This document shows positions 35,746-45,005 of a stretch of 64,000 bases of DNA, piece after piece. The stretch comes from Sinimarinibacterium arenosum (GTDB lineage: Bacteria; Pseudomonadota; Gammaproteobacteria; Nevskiales; Nevskiaceae). Positions within the stretch are counted from its first letter, which is position 1; the number at the start of each line of letters is the position of its first letter. The notes beneath the pieces are model-generated. The model ran no database searches and was not told where the DNA came from. It was given only the letters and a program-made list of their open reading frames with translations. The stretch spans positions 655,927-719,926 of the forward strand of contig NZ_SUKF01000001.1 of NCBI RefSeq assembly GCF_005047655.1, given 5' to 3'. Made by a program: the position numbers and the translations under genes.

Positions 35746-35811
35746 TTTTTCTCCTCGTGTTTTTGCGCGCCGCAAAGATGCCGCGCGTGCTCCTGTCGTA
35801 AACGGGGTGTG

Positions 35812-36714
35812 CTACGCCGTGCGGGCCAGAAATGGCACCGGAATGTCGGGATGGCGCGTGTCGAGCAGCGGCACCTGGTCTTCCGGCCACTGGCGGTACC
35901 CGGCGATCCAGTCCTCGACCCAGCGCAGTTCTTTTTCGTTGCGCGGGTCATGCCCCGGCAGGGCGGCACGCAGCAGATAGGGCGCGACATAGCGGATAAA
36001 GCCCCACAGTCGGCGAGCCAGGCGCAGACGTGAGCGCACGCTGTGCCAGCGGCCATCCTTCTTGAGGATCGTCTTGTAGCCGCGCATGGAATACCACGCC
36101 ACCGCACCGGAGCCATGGAACACGCCGAGCATGCGCACGAAATAGGCGCCAATGCTGCCGCCGAATCGGGTCTGATAGACGTCGTGGGCAACGCATTTGT
36201 GCTCGGACTCCTCCACAAAGTGCCACAGGATGAAGGACGCCACGCGGGTATCCGCACCGCTGAAGAGATCAACGCGCTGTTCGATCAGCCATTTGGTCAC
36301 CCCAAGGGTCATGGCTTCGAAGCCGGCGGTGTAGGCCATCCGCTTGCGCAGCGACTGGCGCTGGAGCTTGGCGTAATGACGCGTCAGGTCCTGCTCGATA
36401 TCCGCCAGTTCGGCATAGCCTTTGGCCTTGAGCAGCTCGTTGAAGCGACGGTGGGTCGTGAAGTGATACTGCTCCTGGGTGTTGAAGGCACGGCCCGAGT
36501 CCTTGACGTAGCCGTCGTCCATATCGGCCGTGGCCTCGCGCACCGTCTTGATCAGAAACGGCTCGAGATACGGCATGGTGATCGACGCCCCGTTGACCAT
36601 GGCGCAGAACTCCGGATCGTGTGCTTTCCAGACCGGCTGCAGATCATCCGGAAACTCGAAGGGGATTTTGCGGGGCTGGGGGATGGGGTACTGGCGAGTC
36701 GATGGCTTATGCAT
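35812..36714 (-). CDS. PF10118 metal-dependent hydrolase-like (ferritin-like di-iron) protein
   Basis: A 300-aa helical protein with histidine/glutamate motifs that fit a di-iron site: EQYHFTTHRRF (about residue 80) and WHFVEESEHKCVAHDVY (about 165). This is the PF10118 family, annotated as predicted metal-dependent hydrolase and often near fatty-acid or hydrocarbon genes. It has no signal peptide. It pairs with the membrane protein downstream, and a truncated TetR gene lies upstream on the same strand. The reaction is unknown. Confidence 0.8.
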   Translation of the reverse strand: MHKPSTRQYPIPQPRKIPFEFPDDLQPVWKAHDPEFCAMVNGASITMPYLEPFLIKTVREATADMDDGYVKDSGRAFNTQEQYHFTTHRRFNELLKAKGYAELADIEQDLTRHYAKLQRQSLRKRMAYTAGFEAMTLGVTKWLIEQRVDLFSGADTRVASFILWHFVEESEHKCVAHDVYQTRFGGSIGAYFVRMLGVFHGSGAVAWYSMRGYKTILKKDGRWHSVRSRLRLARRLWGFIRYVAPYLLRAALPGHDPRNEKELRWVEDWIAGYRQWPEDQVPLLDTRHPDIPVPFLARTA

Positions 36715-36795
36715 ATCGTGTCGTCTCCATGAGCGGGCCGTGCGCAGCGGTATCTGCCGGGGAAGTCATCTTCCTGCCAGCACACAAGGTCTGAA

Positions 36796-37011
36796 TCACC
36801 ACTGGCGTGAGGGTCTCGTCGTCACGCCCCGGTCCGGACGGACCGGACCATTCCAAACAAACCCGCCCATGCCCCCGATCCGGAACCCGTGGCGGGTAAT
36901 GGCCTGGGTGCAGAGGTCCAGGATCGCCTCCCGGCGTTGACTGCACACACCCACTGAATACGGTGTTCTGGCCACGACCTGTTCCTTCGCAAGCGGAGCT
37001 GGACAATGCAT
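36796..37011 (-). pseudogene. Truncated TetR-family regulator
   Basis: From ATG 37009-37011 the frame reads a normal TetR opening (CSQRREAILDLCTQAITRHG, then FRIGGMGG). After the first helix it loses similarity and stops at about 72 residues. The recognition helix and ligand domain are absent. The operator-like repeats upstream (37026-37049) are intact, so the neighbouring genes may now be unregulated or controlled in trans. Confidence 0.6.
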
Positions 37012-37025
37012 CTGGAATAATATTG

Positions 37026-37049
37026 ACACTGTTAATCTAACACTGTTAA
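37026..37049. promoter_or_regulatory. Direct-repeat operator upstream of the TetR remnant
   Basis: ACACTGTTAA occurs at 37026-37035 and 37040-37049, a 14-bp phase. Each copy is close to a TAACA-N-TGTTA dyad. The rest of 37050-37381 shows no gene. Confidence 0.5.
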
Positions 37050-37282
37050 CTTTTTCAGAACACCCCGCTATGAAGGATGAGCCGCTTCCGCCCGTCGCTG
37101 ATTTGCTGACGCACCGGGATTGACGGAAGCTCCGGGGCCTGAATCTGATCACGCCCGTCCGTTCATGGCGCGATGCGGTGCACCGCCGGGTTTGACGCGG
37201 TTCACGGTGGCGGCAGGCGTCTGCGGCCTGACCGCGCGCGGCGACTCTGCTACCGTGCGCGCCGGCTTTCGGGGACCGGTGA

Positions 37283-37861
<579 letters not shown>

Positions 37862-37870
37862 CCGATCGCG

Positions 37871-39076
37871 CTACTGCGTCAGGCGCAACAGGATCTTCGC
37901 GGCGATCTGACGGAACGCGGTATCCAGGTCCGCCGCCGTGGGTGCGAAGACGGCGACGCCGGCGGGCTGGTCCGGATTGAAGCTGCCGCTGGCCGGATCA
38001 TTGGCCATCTTGCGCAGCGAGTCGCGATCGATGCTGTTGCCCAGGCCGATGGCGAAAACCAGGATTCCGGACTCCCGTGCCTGCGCGGCCGCCTGCTCGG
38101 CGCGGAATTTTCCTTCGGCAGTGACATTGCCGCTATTGCGCGTGCGGTTTGCCGCGTACTCCTGCGAATAGAAGGTGGCCGGGTCGCGCCTGCAGCGAAC
38201 GGTGTCGCCGCTGGATGGATCACGAAAATCGTATTCACCACTGCCGGGAACCAGTACCAGACTGCGGAACACGTTCCTGGTCGAGCACTCGACATCGCCC
38301 AGAAATGAATTGGCGTAGCCGTCGGTGAAGAAGATCAGCACCTTGAGGACGTTCTCGTTGAGTTCGAGCGGCGCATTGACGATCTGGTCTCGGGCAATGT
38401 CGATACCCCCGTGCGAATAGGTCCAGCCACCGAAGCGCAGATTGTTAGCAGCGGTGCGAATCAGCGCCTTGAAGTTATGGCGCATCGACACATCGAGCCG
38501 TGCATGGTCTGCGTAGCTCGAAAGCGCGGCGCGGTCGTTGGCGTCGTCAAAGTAGTTGATGAAGGTGGTGACCGCGCCCGGCAGCGCGGCTGCGCCACCG
38601 TTGCTGCTCATGGAGCCGGAGCGATCGAGGGCGATGCCCATGACCAGTCGCGCCCGTGAGGCCTGTGCGTAGGCTTTGACGTTGATCGTCTGCCATTGCG
38701 GCAGCAGACGGATGAAATAGGTATTCAGCAGGACGTTGGCTTCGACGCCCACGCGCTTGTTGCCGAGTTCGTCGGTGCTGAAGGTGACGTTGACCGTGGG
38801 TTCTGACGACTGGCGCGTGGTCATGCCGGATGCGGCGTAGTTCATTCCGAACGCGCTCTCGGCGATCGCGCGCGCGGTGGCGTCGCCGTCCGACAGATTG
38901 CGCACGCCGGTCAAGGCGGCGGCGTCGACGCTCTTGGCGAGTGCGGCGCGGCTCATGTAGAGGAAGCCGACGTCGATGGCCAGACCGAAGAACAGCAGCA
39001 TGGCGATGGCGCTGATCAGGAACGTCACCAGGATGACGCCGCGTTGTCGGTTGGGAGTGGATCGGTTTGCAGGCAT
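37871..39076 (-). CDS. tadG: TadG-like pilus-assembly protein with VWA domain
   Basis: A 401-aa protein with an N-terminal TadE/G-type membrane helix (residues 12-35; RGVILVTFLISAIAMLLFFG) and a VWA domain from about residue 145 with the MIDAS motif LDRSGSMSS. It is anchored in the inner membrane with the VWA domain in the periplasm, and contributes to Flp pilus surface assembly. It is last in a minus-strand operon after two tadE genes, 11 bp from the preceding stop. Confidence 0.87.
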   Translation of the reverse strand: MPANRSTPNRQRGVILVTFLISAIAMLLFFGLAIDVGFLYMSRAALAKSVDAAALTGVRNLSDGDATARAIAESAFGMNYAASGMTTRQSSEPTVNVTFSTDELGNKRVGVEANVLLNTYFIRLLPQWQTINVKAYAQASRARLVMGIALDRSGSMSSNGGAAALPGAVTTFINYFDDANDRAALSSYADHARLDVSMRHNFKALIRTAANNLRFGGWTYSHGGIDIARDQIVNAPLELNENVLKVLIFFTDGYANSFLGDVECSTRNVFRSLVLVPGSGEYDFRDPSSGDTVRCRRDPATFYSQEYAANRTRNSGNVTAEGKFRAEQAAAQARESGILVFAIGLGNSIDRDSLRKMANDPASGSFNPDQPAGVAVFAPTAADLDTAFRQIAAKILLRLTQ

Positions 39077-39087
39077 GGCGGCGCGCC

Positions 39088-39615
39088 TCAGAAGAACGCG
39101 ACGTCGTAGTAGACGCCACCGGTGTTGATGTCGACCAGGCTGCCGAGCGGGGTGATCGGCTCCGAGTGGTAGAACACCTCTGCGGCAAACAGGTTGCGGC
39201 CGATCGGAGGAATGGCGGTGGAGGTCGGTGGCAGTACAGCGGTATTGCCGACGCCGGTGCCGATGCGGCTGGCGTGCACTTCGCCACCGGCTGCGCGTTG
39301 CTGCACGATGCTGAGGCGGCCACTCGCATCGCGCAGTACTTCGGTGATCAGCACATAACCGTCGCGTTCGATGTTCAATGGTGCGGCGGAGACCTGAATC
39401 GCCGCGATGGCATCATCCAGGCTGGTGCCGCGCGAGGTGAGATTGGCGGCCTCACGGCTGAGATTGATCAGCACCTGATGCGACAGGATCGAACGGCCGA
39501 TGTCGATGACACCGAACATCAGCACCAGCAGGATCGGCAACACCATCACCATTTCCACCACAGCAACGCCGCGCATCGCACGATGCCGGCGCCGGGTTTT
39601 CGCCGGCACGTTCAA
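39088..39615 (-). CDS. tadE: TadE-family pseudopilin-like protein
   Basis: A 175-aa protein with a basic start, then the TadE helix GVAVVEMVMVLPILLVLMFG (about 16-35), in which Glu at +5 of the processed helix is retained (VVEM). TadE/F proteins are processed by the prepilin peptidase and act as minor pseudopilins. The start overlaps the previous gene's stop by 4 bp. Confidence 0.88.
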   Translation of the reverse strand: MNVPAKTRRRHRAMRGVAVVEMVMVLPILLVLMFGVIDIGRSILSHQVLINLSREAANLTSRGTSLDDAIAAIQVSAAPLNIERDGYVLITEVLRDASGRLSIVQQRAAGGEVHASRIGTGVGNTAVLPPTSTAIPPIGRNLFAAEVFYHSEPITPLGSLVDINTGGVYYDVAFF

Positions 39616-40118
39616 AGTTCGGCTCCCGGCGGGAATGGCTCATTGCGGAACGTCGTGCTGACCGTGAACGCGTGGCCGCCGTTGTCGAAGTACTTGCCGA
39701 CAAACGGCGTGATGAAATGGAATTCGTAGTCCAGCGAAAGCGTGAAAGTGTCGCCCGGGCCGCCCGCGTTGTTGGCGCCACCGCTGACACTGGAAATGTA
39801 GATGGCGTTGGGATCGACCTGTACGCCAATCGCCTTCTCGCGCACGACCTGCTTGATCGAGGCGAGCCGCGATTGCAGGGTTTCCGGGTGATTGGGATCC
39901 GGCAGGCTGCGGCCGGTCACGCCAAAGCGACCGGCCTCGCGCATCGCGTGCTGCAAGGTGATCTTGGTGAACATCATGCGGCTGAAATCGAGCATGGCAA
40001 AGATCATCAGGATGAACACCGGCATCAGGATCGCCAGTTCGACCACGACCAGTCCGCGGCCCCGACGATGGCATCGCTGGACGGGTGTTGCGCATTTGCG
40101 CTGAGTTCTGGATTGCAT
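39612..40118 (-). CDS. TadE/TadF-family pseudopilin-like protein
   Basis: A 168-aa second TadE-like protein: RGLVVVELAILMPVFILMIF forms the N-terminal helix with the conserved Glu. I choose ATG 40116-40118 (MQSRTQRK) because GGAG lies 8 bp before it; the frame extends 10 codons upstream from a GTG. It is first in the tadE-tadE-tadG operon, and its promoter region carries the palindrome at 40181. Confidence 0.85.
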   Translation of the reverse strand: MQSRTQRKCATPVQRCHRRGRGLVVVELAILMPVFILMIFAMLDFSRMMFTKITLQHAMREAGRFGVTGRSLPDPNHPETLQSRLASIKQVVREKAIGVQVDPNAIYISSVSGGANNAGGPGDTFTLSLDYEFHFITPFVGKYFDNGGHAFTVSTTFRNEPFPPGAEL

Positions 40119-40180
40119 GAAGCGACTCCGCTGGAACGTGGTCCGCACACGGGTTGCCCACGATCGACAGCGGTCAGTTT

Positions 40181-40194
40181 CAGGGTAAACCCTG
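40181..40194. promoter_or_regulatory. CAGGGTAAACCCTG palindrome upstream of the tadE-tadE-tadG operon
   Basis: CAGGGT-AA-ACCCTG lies 63 bp upstream of the first tadE-like start. It matches the GGGTATACCC sites at 41389 and 41553 with one change. TTGCGCTAT is also repeated just beyond (40197-40220). Confidence 0.65.
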
Positions 40195-40262
40195 TATTGC
40201 GCTATAGAGAATTTGCGCTATGCCGGACGTCGGTCCCGGCATGTCCGGCTTTTCGAGCCGGG

Positions 40263-40631
40263 CTAGCGGAAGCCGTCGCGGCGCTCGCCGGACTGGTTTT
40301 CGCTCGGCTGGGTGCCGCGTTCAGCGGCGACGGACAGCATGTCGCGCAGGCGCTGCGGCAGGCCAGAGACCCCCTGATCGGGACACAGGGAATCGGCGCA
40401 ATCGGCGGACAGGGCAATGAACGGATTTTGATCGCGGCTATGCGCCGTTGCGCGACCATCTCGAGCCAGTGCGGCGATCCCCTGGATCAGATCGTCGGCG
40501 CGCAGCCCCAGGTTGCGCCAGTGCTCGCGCAGGATGCCGACGTCCAGCTGCGCGGCGGCACCGAAGCGGTCGGATGCCAGGGCCAGCACGATCAGCGCTG
40601 CATCTTCGGTGGAGAGTTCGATCGACGCCAT
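40263..40631 (-). CDS. Hypothetical protein between regulator and tadE
   Basis: A 122-aa protein starting at ATG 40629-40631 (MASIELSTEDAA). It is soluble and helical, with no motif recognised. It lies on the same strand as the FixJ-like regulator and the tadE operon, with gaps of about 97 and 144 bp. An overlapping plus-strand frame has no better support. It may belong to the tad locus. Confidence 0.5.
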   Translation of the reverse strand: MASIELSTEDAALIVLALASDRFGAAAQLDVGILREHWRNLGLRADDLIQGIAALARDGRATAHSRDQNPFIALSADCADSLCPDQGVSGLPQRLRDMLSVAAERGTQPSENQSGERRDGFR

Positions 40632-40728
40632 GTTCAATCCGAAGCGATTCGCCGCGTCGAATTGACGCCGGGCCTCAAATGTCAGGCTTCATTATGGCGG
40701 CTGCGCAGCGTCCGCGACAGTGTGACGC

Positions 40729-41385
40729 TCAGGCGTTGCGCGTACGCCGATCGATGGCGCTGCCATCGGCGAGCATCGCCGGATAGGCCAGTTGGTAGTG
40801 CTTGATCAGGTCGATCAGATTGTCGGCGTGCATCTTGGACATCATGCGACCGCGGTGCATCTCGATGGTCTTCAGGTTCAGGCCGAGCTTTTCCGCGATT
40901 TCGCGGTTCTTCATGCCTTGCATGACGCAATCGAGCAGTTCGCGTTCGCGGGTGCTGAGGCTGTCAATGTGCGCCAGCGCCACGCTGCGCTCGGCCTCAC
41001 GGCGGCGGCGGAGTTGATCGCGCTCCAGCGCGGCCCGCACATTTTCCAGCAGGGCGTGACGCGAGAAAGGCTTGGTCAGGAATCCGACCGCTCCGGCCTG
41101 CACTGCGCGCACAGCCGTATCGACGTCGGCAAATTCCGACACAAAGATGATCGGCATCGATTCGCCCGCACCGTTGAGCTGCTGCTGCAGTTCCAGCCCG
41201 GTCATGCCGGGCAAGAACACTTCGGTGACGACGCAGCCCGGTTCGGCACTGCCGTCTTGCGAAACGAAATCCTCAGCGCGCGCATAGGTCCGGGTCTCCA
41301 GTGCCATGGCGGAGAGGAACTGTTGCAGCGAGCCGCGGAGTGCGTCGTCTGGCTCGATGATGTGAATGGTGCCGTTGCTTGTCAT
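40729..41385 (-). CDS. FixJ/LuxR-type response regulator with Glu at the phosphoacceptor site
   Basis: A 218-aa protein with a receiver domain (about 5-120) and a C-terminal LuxR helix-turn-helix (LSTRERELLDCVMQGMKNRE, then IAEKLGLNLKTIEMHRGRMM). In FixJ-type receivers the phosphorylated residue is Asp in VVTDVRMPGM; here it is VVTEVFLPGM, Glu55. Lys105 (TKPF) and Ser83 remain. No histidine kinase is adjacent. It is divergent from flp, and GGGTATACCC sits 4 bp from its start codon. The start is ATG 41383-41385. It probably controls the Tad locus without phosphorylation. Confidence 0.88.
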   Translation of the reverse strand: MTSNGTIHIIEPDDALRGSLQQFLSAMALETRTYARAEDFVSQDGSAEPGCVVTEVFLPGMTGLELQQQLNGAGESMPIIFVSEFADVDTAVRAVQAGAVGFLTKPFSRHALLENVRAALERDQLRRRREAERSVALAHIDSLSTRERELLDCVMQGMKNREIAEKLGLNLKTIEMHRGRMMSKMHADNLIDLIKHYQLAYPAMLADGSAIDRRTRNA

Positions 41386-41388
41386 ACC

Positions 41389-41398
41389 GGGTATACCC
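41389..41398. promoter_or_regulatory. GGGTATACCC palindrome at the regulator's start codon
   Basis: A perfect 10-bp palindrome 4 bp upstream of the regulator ATG, covering its ribosome-binding region, which fits autorepression. Confidence 0.65.
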
Positions 41399-41552
41399 TC
41401 GACTGAGCGAATGATAGCCATAGCTTTCACACGCCTGCAATGACGCGATTCTGCGGCCAATCGTCCGCTTGTTTCGCTAAGTCCTTGTGTTGGCGAAGAA
41501 CATCTTCGAACGCGACTACATGGAAAGCCATGGCTGGGCATTAATATCTACA

Positions 41553-41590
41553 GGGTATACCCTTGACGCTCTCTGAACCGCCGCTTAACT
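41553..41590 (+). promoter_or_regulatory. flp promoter with GGGTATACCC operator
   Basis: GGGTATACCC (41553-41562) abuts TTGACG (41563-41568); a 16-bp spacer leads to TTAACT (41585-41590). The site is where a class II activator or a competing repressor binds. About 155 bp of leader precede flp. The remainder of 41399-41745 has no gene. Confidence 0.65.
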
Positions 41591-41745
41591 TGGCTGCAAG
41601 GTTTACGGCGCCGTTCGCTACTGATGTCTGACGGCGTCGCAACCGAAGAGAGCAGGCCATAGACGTATTCCACGCGGGGTGATTCTGGCGTTGGCGGCAT
41701 GGGCCTCTCGTTTGAGCATCTGAGCAGGGTTCTAGGAGATTCACC

Positions 41746-41919
41746 ATGTCCATTCGGGAAAGCATTGTGCGGTTTCTGCGTGATGAAGAAGGCCTCACGA
41801 CCGTTGAGTACGCGGTCGCCGGCGGCTTGATCGCAGCTGCGGTTGTTGCGGCGTTCGCGCTGCTGGGCGGCACCGTCGACAAGAAGATCACCGGCATCAA
41901 CACCGAGCTGAATAAGTAA
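41746..41919 (+). CDS. flp: Flp-type pilin
   Basis: A 57-aa major pilin. A short basic/acidic leader ends DEEG, and cleavage before LTTVEYAVAGGLIAAAVV leaves the hydrophobic Flp helix with the signature Glu and Tyr (VEYA). AGGAG lies 8 bp before ATG 41746. It is cut by the CpaA peptidase encoded next. It is first in the plus-strand tad operon. Confidence 0.95.
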   Translation: MSIRESIVRFLRDEEGLTTVEYAVAGGLIAAAVVAAFALLGGTVDKKITGINTELNK

Positions 41920-42009
41920 GGCATTGGCCGGAATCGGACCGTGGGGCGTATTCCACGGTCCGGTCACCGGGCGCCACGATCGCCAACACCAATAAGAAAA
42001 GCACTGACG

Positions 42010-42573
42010 ATGCCTGACCTCGACTCCACGTTCGCCGCCAATGCGATCCTGCAGTGGTCACTGGCGTTGCTGCTGATCGCGGCAGTCTGGCGCGATCTGC
42101 GCTGGCATCGAATCGACAACGGCATTGTTCTGGGCGGCATCGTTGCGGCCCTGACATTGAATGCCATTGCTGCCGGACTCCCCGGCATTGCTTCGTCGCT
42201 AGGGGGGCTCGCGGTCGGGCTGCTATTGCTGCTGCCGTTTTATGCGCGCGGCGGCATGGCGGCTGGTGACGTCAAGTTGATGGCGGCCGCTGGTGCGTTT
42301 CTGGGTCCGGTCGATGCGGCCTGGGCCACCGGCTGGTCTCTGATTGCCGGCGGTGTGATGGCGTTCGCGATCCTGCTGCACGGCGACGGCCTGCGTCGCG
42401 GCGTACTTGCTACAGGACGCCAGTTTTTCGATTACGCAATGGCCAGGGTCTGGGTGCCGGCGCCGGCGGACAGCGCCGCAGCACGGCGGTTTCCCTACGC
42501 CGCAGCCATTGCCATGGGTTGCATGACGGTCGCGCTGTGGCGCGTCACACACGCGACGCCGGTCACGGCGTAG
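42010..42573 (+). CDS. cpaA: Prepilin peptidase CpaA/TadV
   Basis: A 187-aa membrane aspartyl peptidase, A24 family, that trims Flp and the TadE-like proteins. The two catalytic aspartates are in VWRDLRWHRIDN and the GxxxGD-type motif GGMAAGDVKLMAAAG. It has about five helices. The start at ATG 42010 gives MPDLDSTFAANA; an earlier in-frame start lacks a ribosome-binding site. Unlike PilD, it lacks the methylase domain. Confidence 0.92.
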   Translation: MPDLDSTFAANAILQWSLALLLIAAVWRDLRWHRIDNGIVLGGIVAALTLNAIAAGLPGIASSLGGLAVGLLLLLPFYARGGMAAGDVKLMAAAGAFLGPVDAAWATGWSLIAGGVMAFAILLHGDGLRRGVLATGRQFFDYAMARVWVPAPADSAAARRFPYAAAIAMGCMTVALWRVTHATPVTA

Positions 42574-42595
42574 TGCGCAGCAGGGAGCAGGGTTC

Positions 42596-43396
42596 ATGAG
42601 CAACAAGCGCAATTCCCTCATTTTTCTCGCCGTAGCCCTGGTGCTGGGCATCGCCGCGGCGATGTTCGCACAGCGCTGGGCACGGCAGAGCATGGCCGCA
42701 GCCGAAGCGCAGGCGAGCCGTGACATCACAGAAGTCGTCGTTGCCGATCAGGAACTGGCGTTCGGCAAACGCATTGATGCCGGGCAGTTGCGCACCGCGC
42801 GCTGGCCGGCGGATGCGGTGCCGAAGGGTGCCTTCAATCAGATCGACCAGGTTGTCGGCATGGTGTCGAAGTACCAGATCTTTCCCGGCGAACCGGTCCT
42901 CGCGCAGCGCATTGCCGACCCAGCCACCAGTCCCTTGATGGCAAGCCTGATCGGACCCAACAAGCGAGCGGTGACGGTCCGCGTGGATGACGTCGTGGGT
43001 GTCGGCGGCTTCCTGCTGCCGGGCAGTCGCGTTGACGTAGTGGCGTCCAAGCAGAACGAGCGGCAGGAGTATCAGACGCGAACGATCCTGCACAACTTGC
43101 GGGTACTGGCTGTGGACCAGACCGCATCGGCCGGTGCTGAGGACAAGCCGGTGGTGGTGCGCGCGGTGACCCTGGAAACCGATCCGAGCGAGGCGGAGGT
43201 GCTGGTGCAGGCGACCATCGAAGGCAGCGTGCAACTGGCGCTGCGCAATCCCGAAGATGAATCGGTGCCGGAGGTGGCCATGGTGCAGCCGCCGGTGTCG
43301 AAGTCCACGCCCAAGACGGTGCGCCCACGCAAGGAGGCGGGAATGACCGTCATCCGCGGGACTCGCGTCGACGGCGTCGACGACAGCCGCAACTGA
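42596..43396 (+). CDS. cpaB: CpaB/RcpC Flp-pilus assembly protein
   Basis: A 266-aa periplasmic protein with an N-terminal membrane helix (residues 7-25) and a SAF-like domain (VVADQELAFGKRIDAGQL). The conserved RAVTVRVDDVVGVGGFLLPG and SRVDVVAS follow. It stabilises the secretin ring made by cpaC, directly downstream. CAGGGAGCAGG precedes the ATG. Confidence 0.93.
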   Translation: MSNKRNSLIFLAVALVLGIAAAMFAQRWARQSMAAAEAQASRDITEVVVADQELAFGKRIDAGQLRTARWPADAVPKGAFNQIDQVVGMVSKYQIFPGEPVLAQRIADPATSPLMASLIGPNKRAVTVRVDDVVGVGGFLLPGSRVDVVASKQNERQEYQTRTILHNLRVLAVDQTASAGAEDKPVVVRAVTLETDPSEAEVLVQATIEGSVQLALRNPEDESVPEVAMVQPPVSKSTPKTVRPRKEAGMTVIRGTRVDGVDDSRN

Positions 43397-43423
43397 TGCA
43401 GTGCGCATAAGGAGCTCCCGTCC

Positions 43424-44992
43424 ATGAAAATTTCATTCCGCCGTCGTCACTTTGGATCGATGGCACTGGCCTGTGCACTGCTGTGGGCGCCGTTGGCGTC
43501 GTGGGCTGCCGGCGCCGCGATCGAGCTGGCGGTGCCGATGAACAAGTCGGTTTCGGTCAGCCTGAACGCTCCGGCCAAGCGCGCTTCGGTTGGCAATCCG
43601 GGTGTCGCCGACATTGTGGTGCTGGGCGATCGCGAGCTGCAGATTGTCGGCAAGGCGCTGGGCGCGACCAATCTGATGCTGTGGGGCAAGGACGGTCGCG
43701 TGCTGTCGGTCTACAACATCGAGGTCGTGCATGACCTCAATACGCTGAAGAGCAAGCTGCACGCGCTGCTGCCGGGCGACCCGATCGAAGTCCGATCGGC
43801 ACAGGAGAACATCATCCTGTCTGGAGAGGTCGGCAACATGGCGCGCCTGCAGGCGGCGATTGCATTGGCCGAAAGCTTTTTGCCGGAATGCATCAAGGCC
43901 GAGACCAGTGAAGGTGGCTCGGTCCAGAAAGTGCTGCCCGGCACCGGCGAAGGCCAGGACTGCGACAAGGGCAAGGTGGTCAACCTGATGCAGGTCGGCG
44001 GGGCGCAGCAGGTGATGTTGCACATTACCGTGGCCGAAATGGCGCGCACGGTGCTCAAGCGCATGGACGCCAACTTCAACATCTTCAATCTGGGTCGCAA
44101 CGGCGGTATCGGGGCGGTGCAGGGCGGGGCGAGCTTTCCCAACGCGCTGAATCCCGACGGACTCGAAACGCCGATTCTGGGGTCGCTCAATGGCTCTGCC
44201 GGGGCGATCGGTCCGGTGGTGGACAAGTTTGATCCATCAATGCCGGTGATCGAGTCGGCCGGTATCTTCCTGAACTATCTGAAGGGCGATCTGTTCCTGC
44301 AGGCGGTGCTGGATATTTCGCGCCGCAACGGTCTGGCCAAGATTCTGTCGGAGCCGACGCTGACCACGCTCAATGGCCAGGAAGCTGAATTCCTGTCCGG
44401 CGGCGAATTTCCGATTCCGGTACCGCAGGGCGGCTCCAACAACGCGGTCACGATCCAGTTCAAGGAATTCGGTGTCGGCGTGAAGTTTCTACCGGTGGTG
44501 CTGGATTCAGGACGCATCAATCTCAAGCTTAACGTCAGCGTCAGCGAACTGTCGCAGGACAACAACGTTGCGCTGTCGTCGTCTGGCACGACCAGCAGTT
44601 TCGTGATTCCCTCGCTGAGCAAGCGCAGCGCGATGAGCACGGTCGAGCTGGGCGACGGCCAGACCATTGGCATTGCCGGCTTGATCAGCGACAACGTTCG
44701 TGAGTTCGTCGACAAGCTGCCCGGCCTCGGCGACATCCCGGGCCTCGGTGCGCTGTTCCGCAGCCAGGAATTTCTGTCTGGCCAGACCGAGCTGGTGATC
44801 TTTGTCACGCCGCATCTGGCGCAACCCATCGCCAGTGGTCGCCCGCGCTTGCCGACCGACAGCTTTGTGCCGCCGAGCGATCGCGACTTTTACCTGATGG
44901 GTCGCATGGAAGAAGGCGCCGCATTGCTGCCGCATCGGATTCAAAGCTCCAAGGGCGGCCCCGAAGCGGCTCGCTTCGGACACGACTTCTGA
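43424..44992 (+). CDS. cpaC: CpaC/RcpA outer-membrane secretin
   Basis: A 522-aa secretin with a signal peptide (1-29, cleaved at SWAAG). The N-terminal pilus N domain contains ASVGNPGVADIVVLGDREL, with a BON-like stretch around 95-130. The C-terminal secretin beta-domain has GGEFPIPVPQ and VELGDGQTIGIAGLI, ending near ELVIFVTPHLAQP. It forms the outer-membrane exit for the Flp pilus. AAGGAG lies before ATG 43424. Confidence 0.95.
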   Translation: MKISFRRRHFGSMALACALLWAPLASWAAGAAIELAVPMNKSVSVSLNAPAKRASVGNPGVADIVVLGDRELQIVGKALGATNLMLWGKDGRVLSVYNIEVVHDLNTLKSKLHALLPGDPIEVRSAQENIILSGEVGNMARLQAAIALAESFLPECIKAETSEGGSVQKVLPGTGEGQDCDKGKVVNLMQVGGAQQVMLHITVAEMARTVLKRMDANFNIFNLGRNGGIGAVQGGASFPNALNPDGLETPILGSLNGSAGAIGPVVDKFDPSMPVIESAGIFLNYLKGDLFLQAVLDISRRNGLAKILSEPTLTTLNGQEAEFLSGGEFPIPVPQGGSNNAVTIQFKEFGVGVKFLPVVLDSGRINLKLNVSVSELSQDNNVALSSSGTTSSFVIPSLSKRSAMSTVELGDGQTIGIAGLISDNVREFVDKLPGLGDIPGLGALFRSQEFLSGQTELVIFVTPHLAQPIASGRPRLPTDSFVPPSDRDFYLMGRMEEGAALLPHRIQSSKGGPEAARFGHDF

Positions 44993-45005
44993 TCGAGGAA
45001 CTGCC

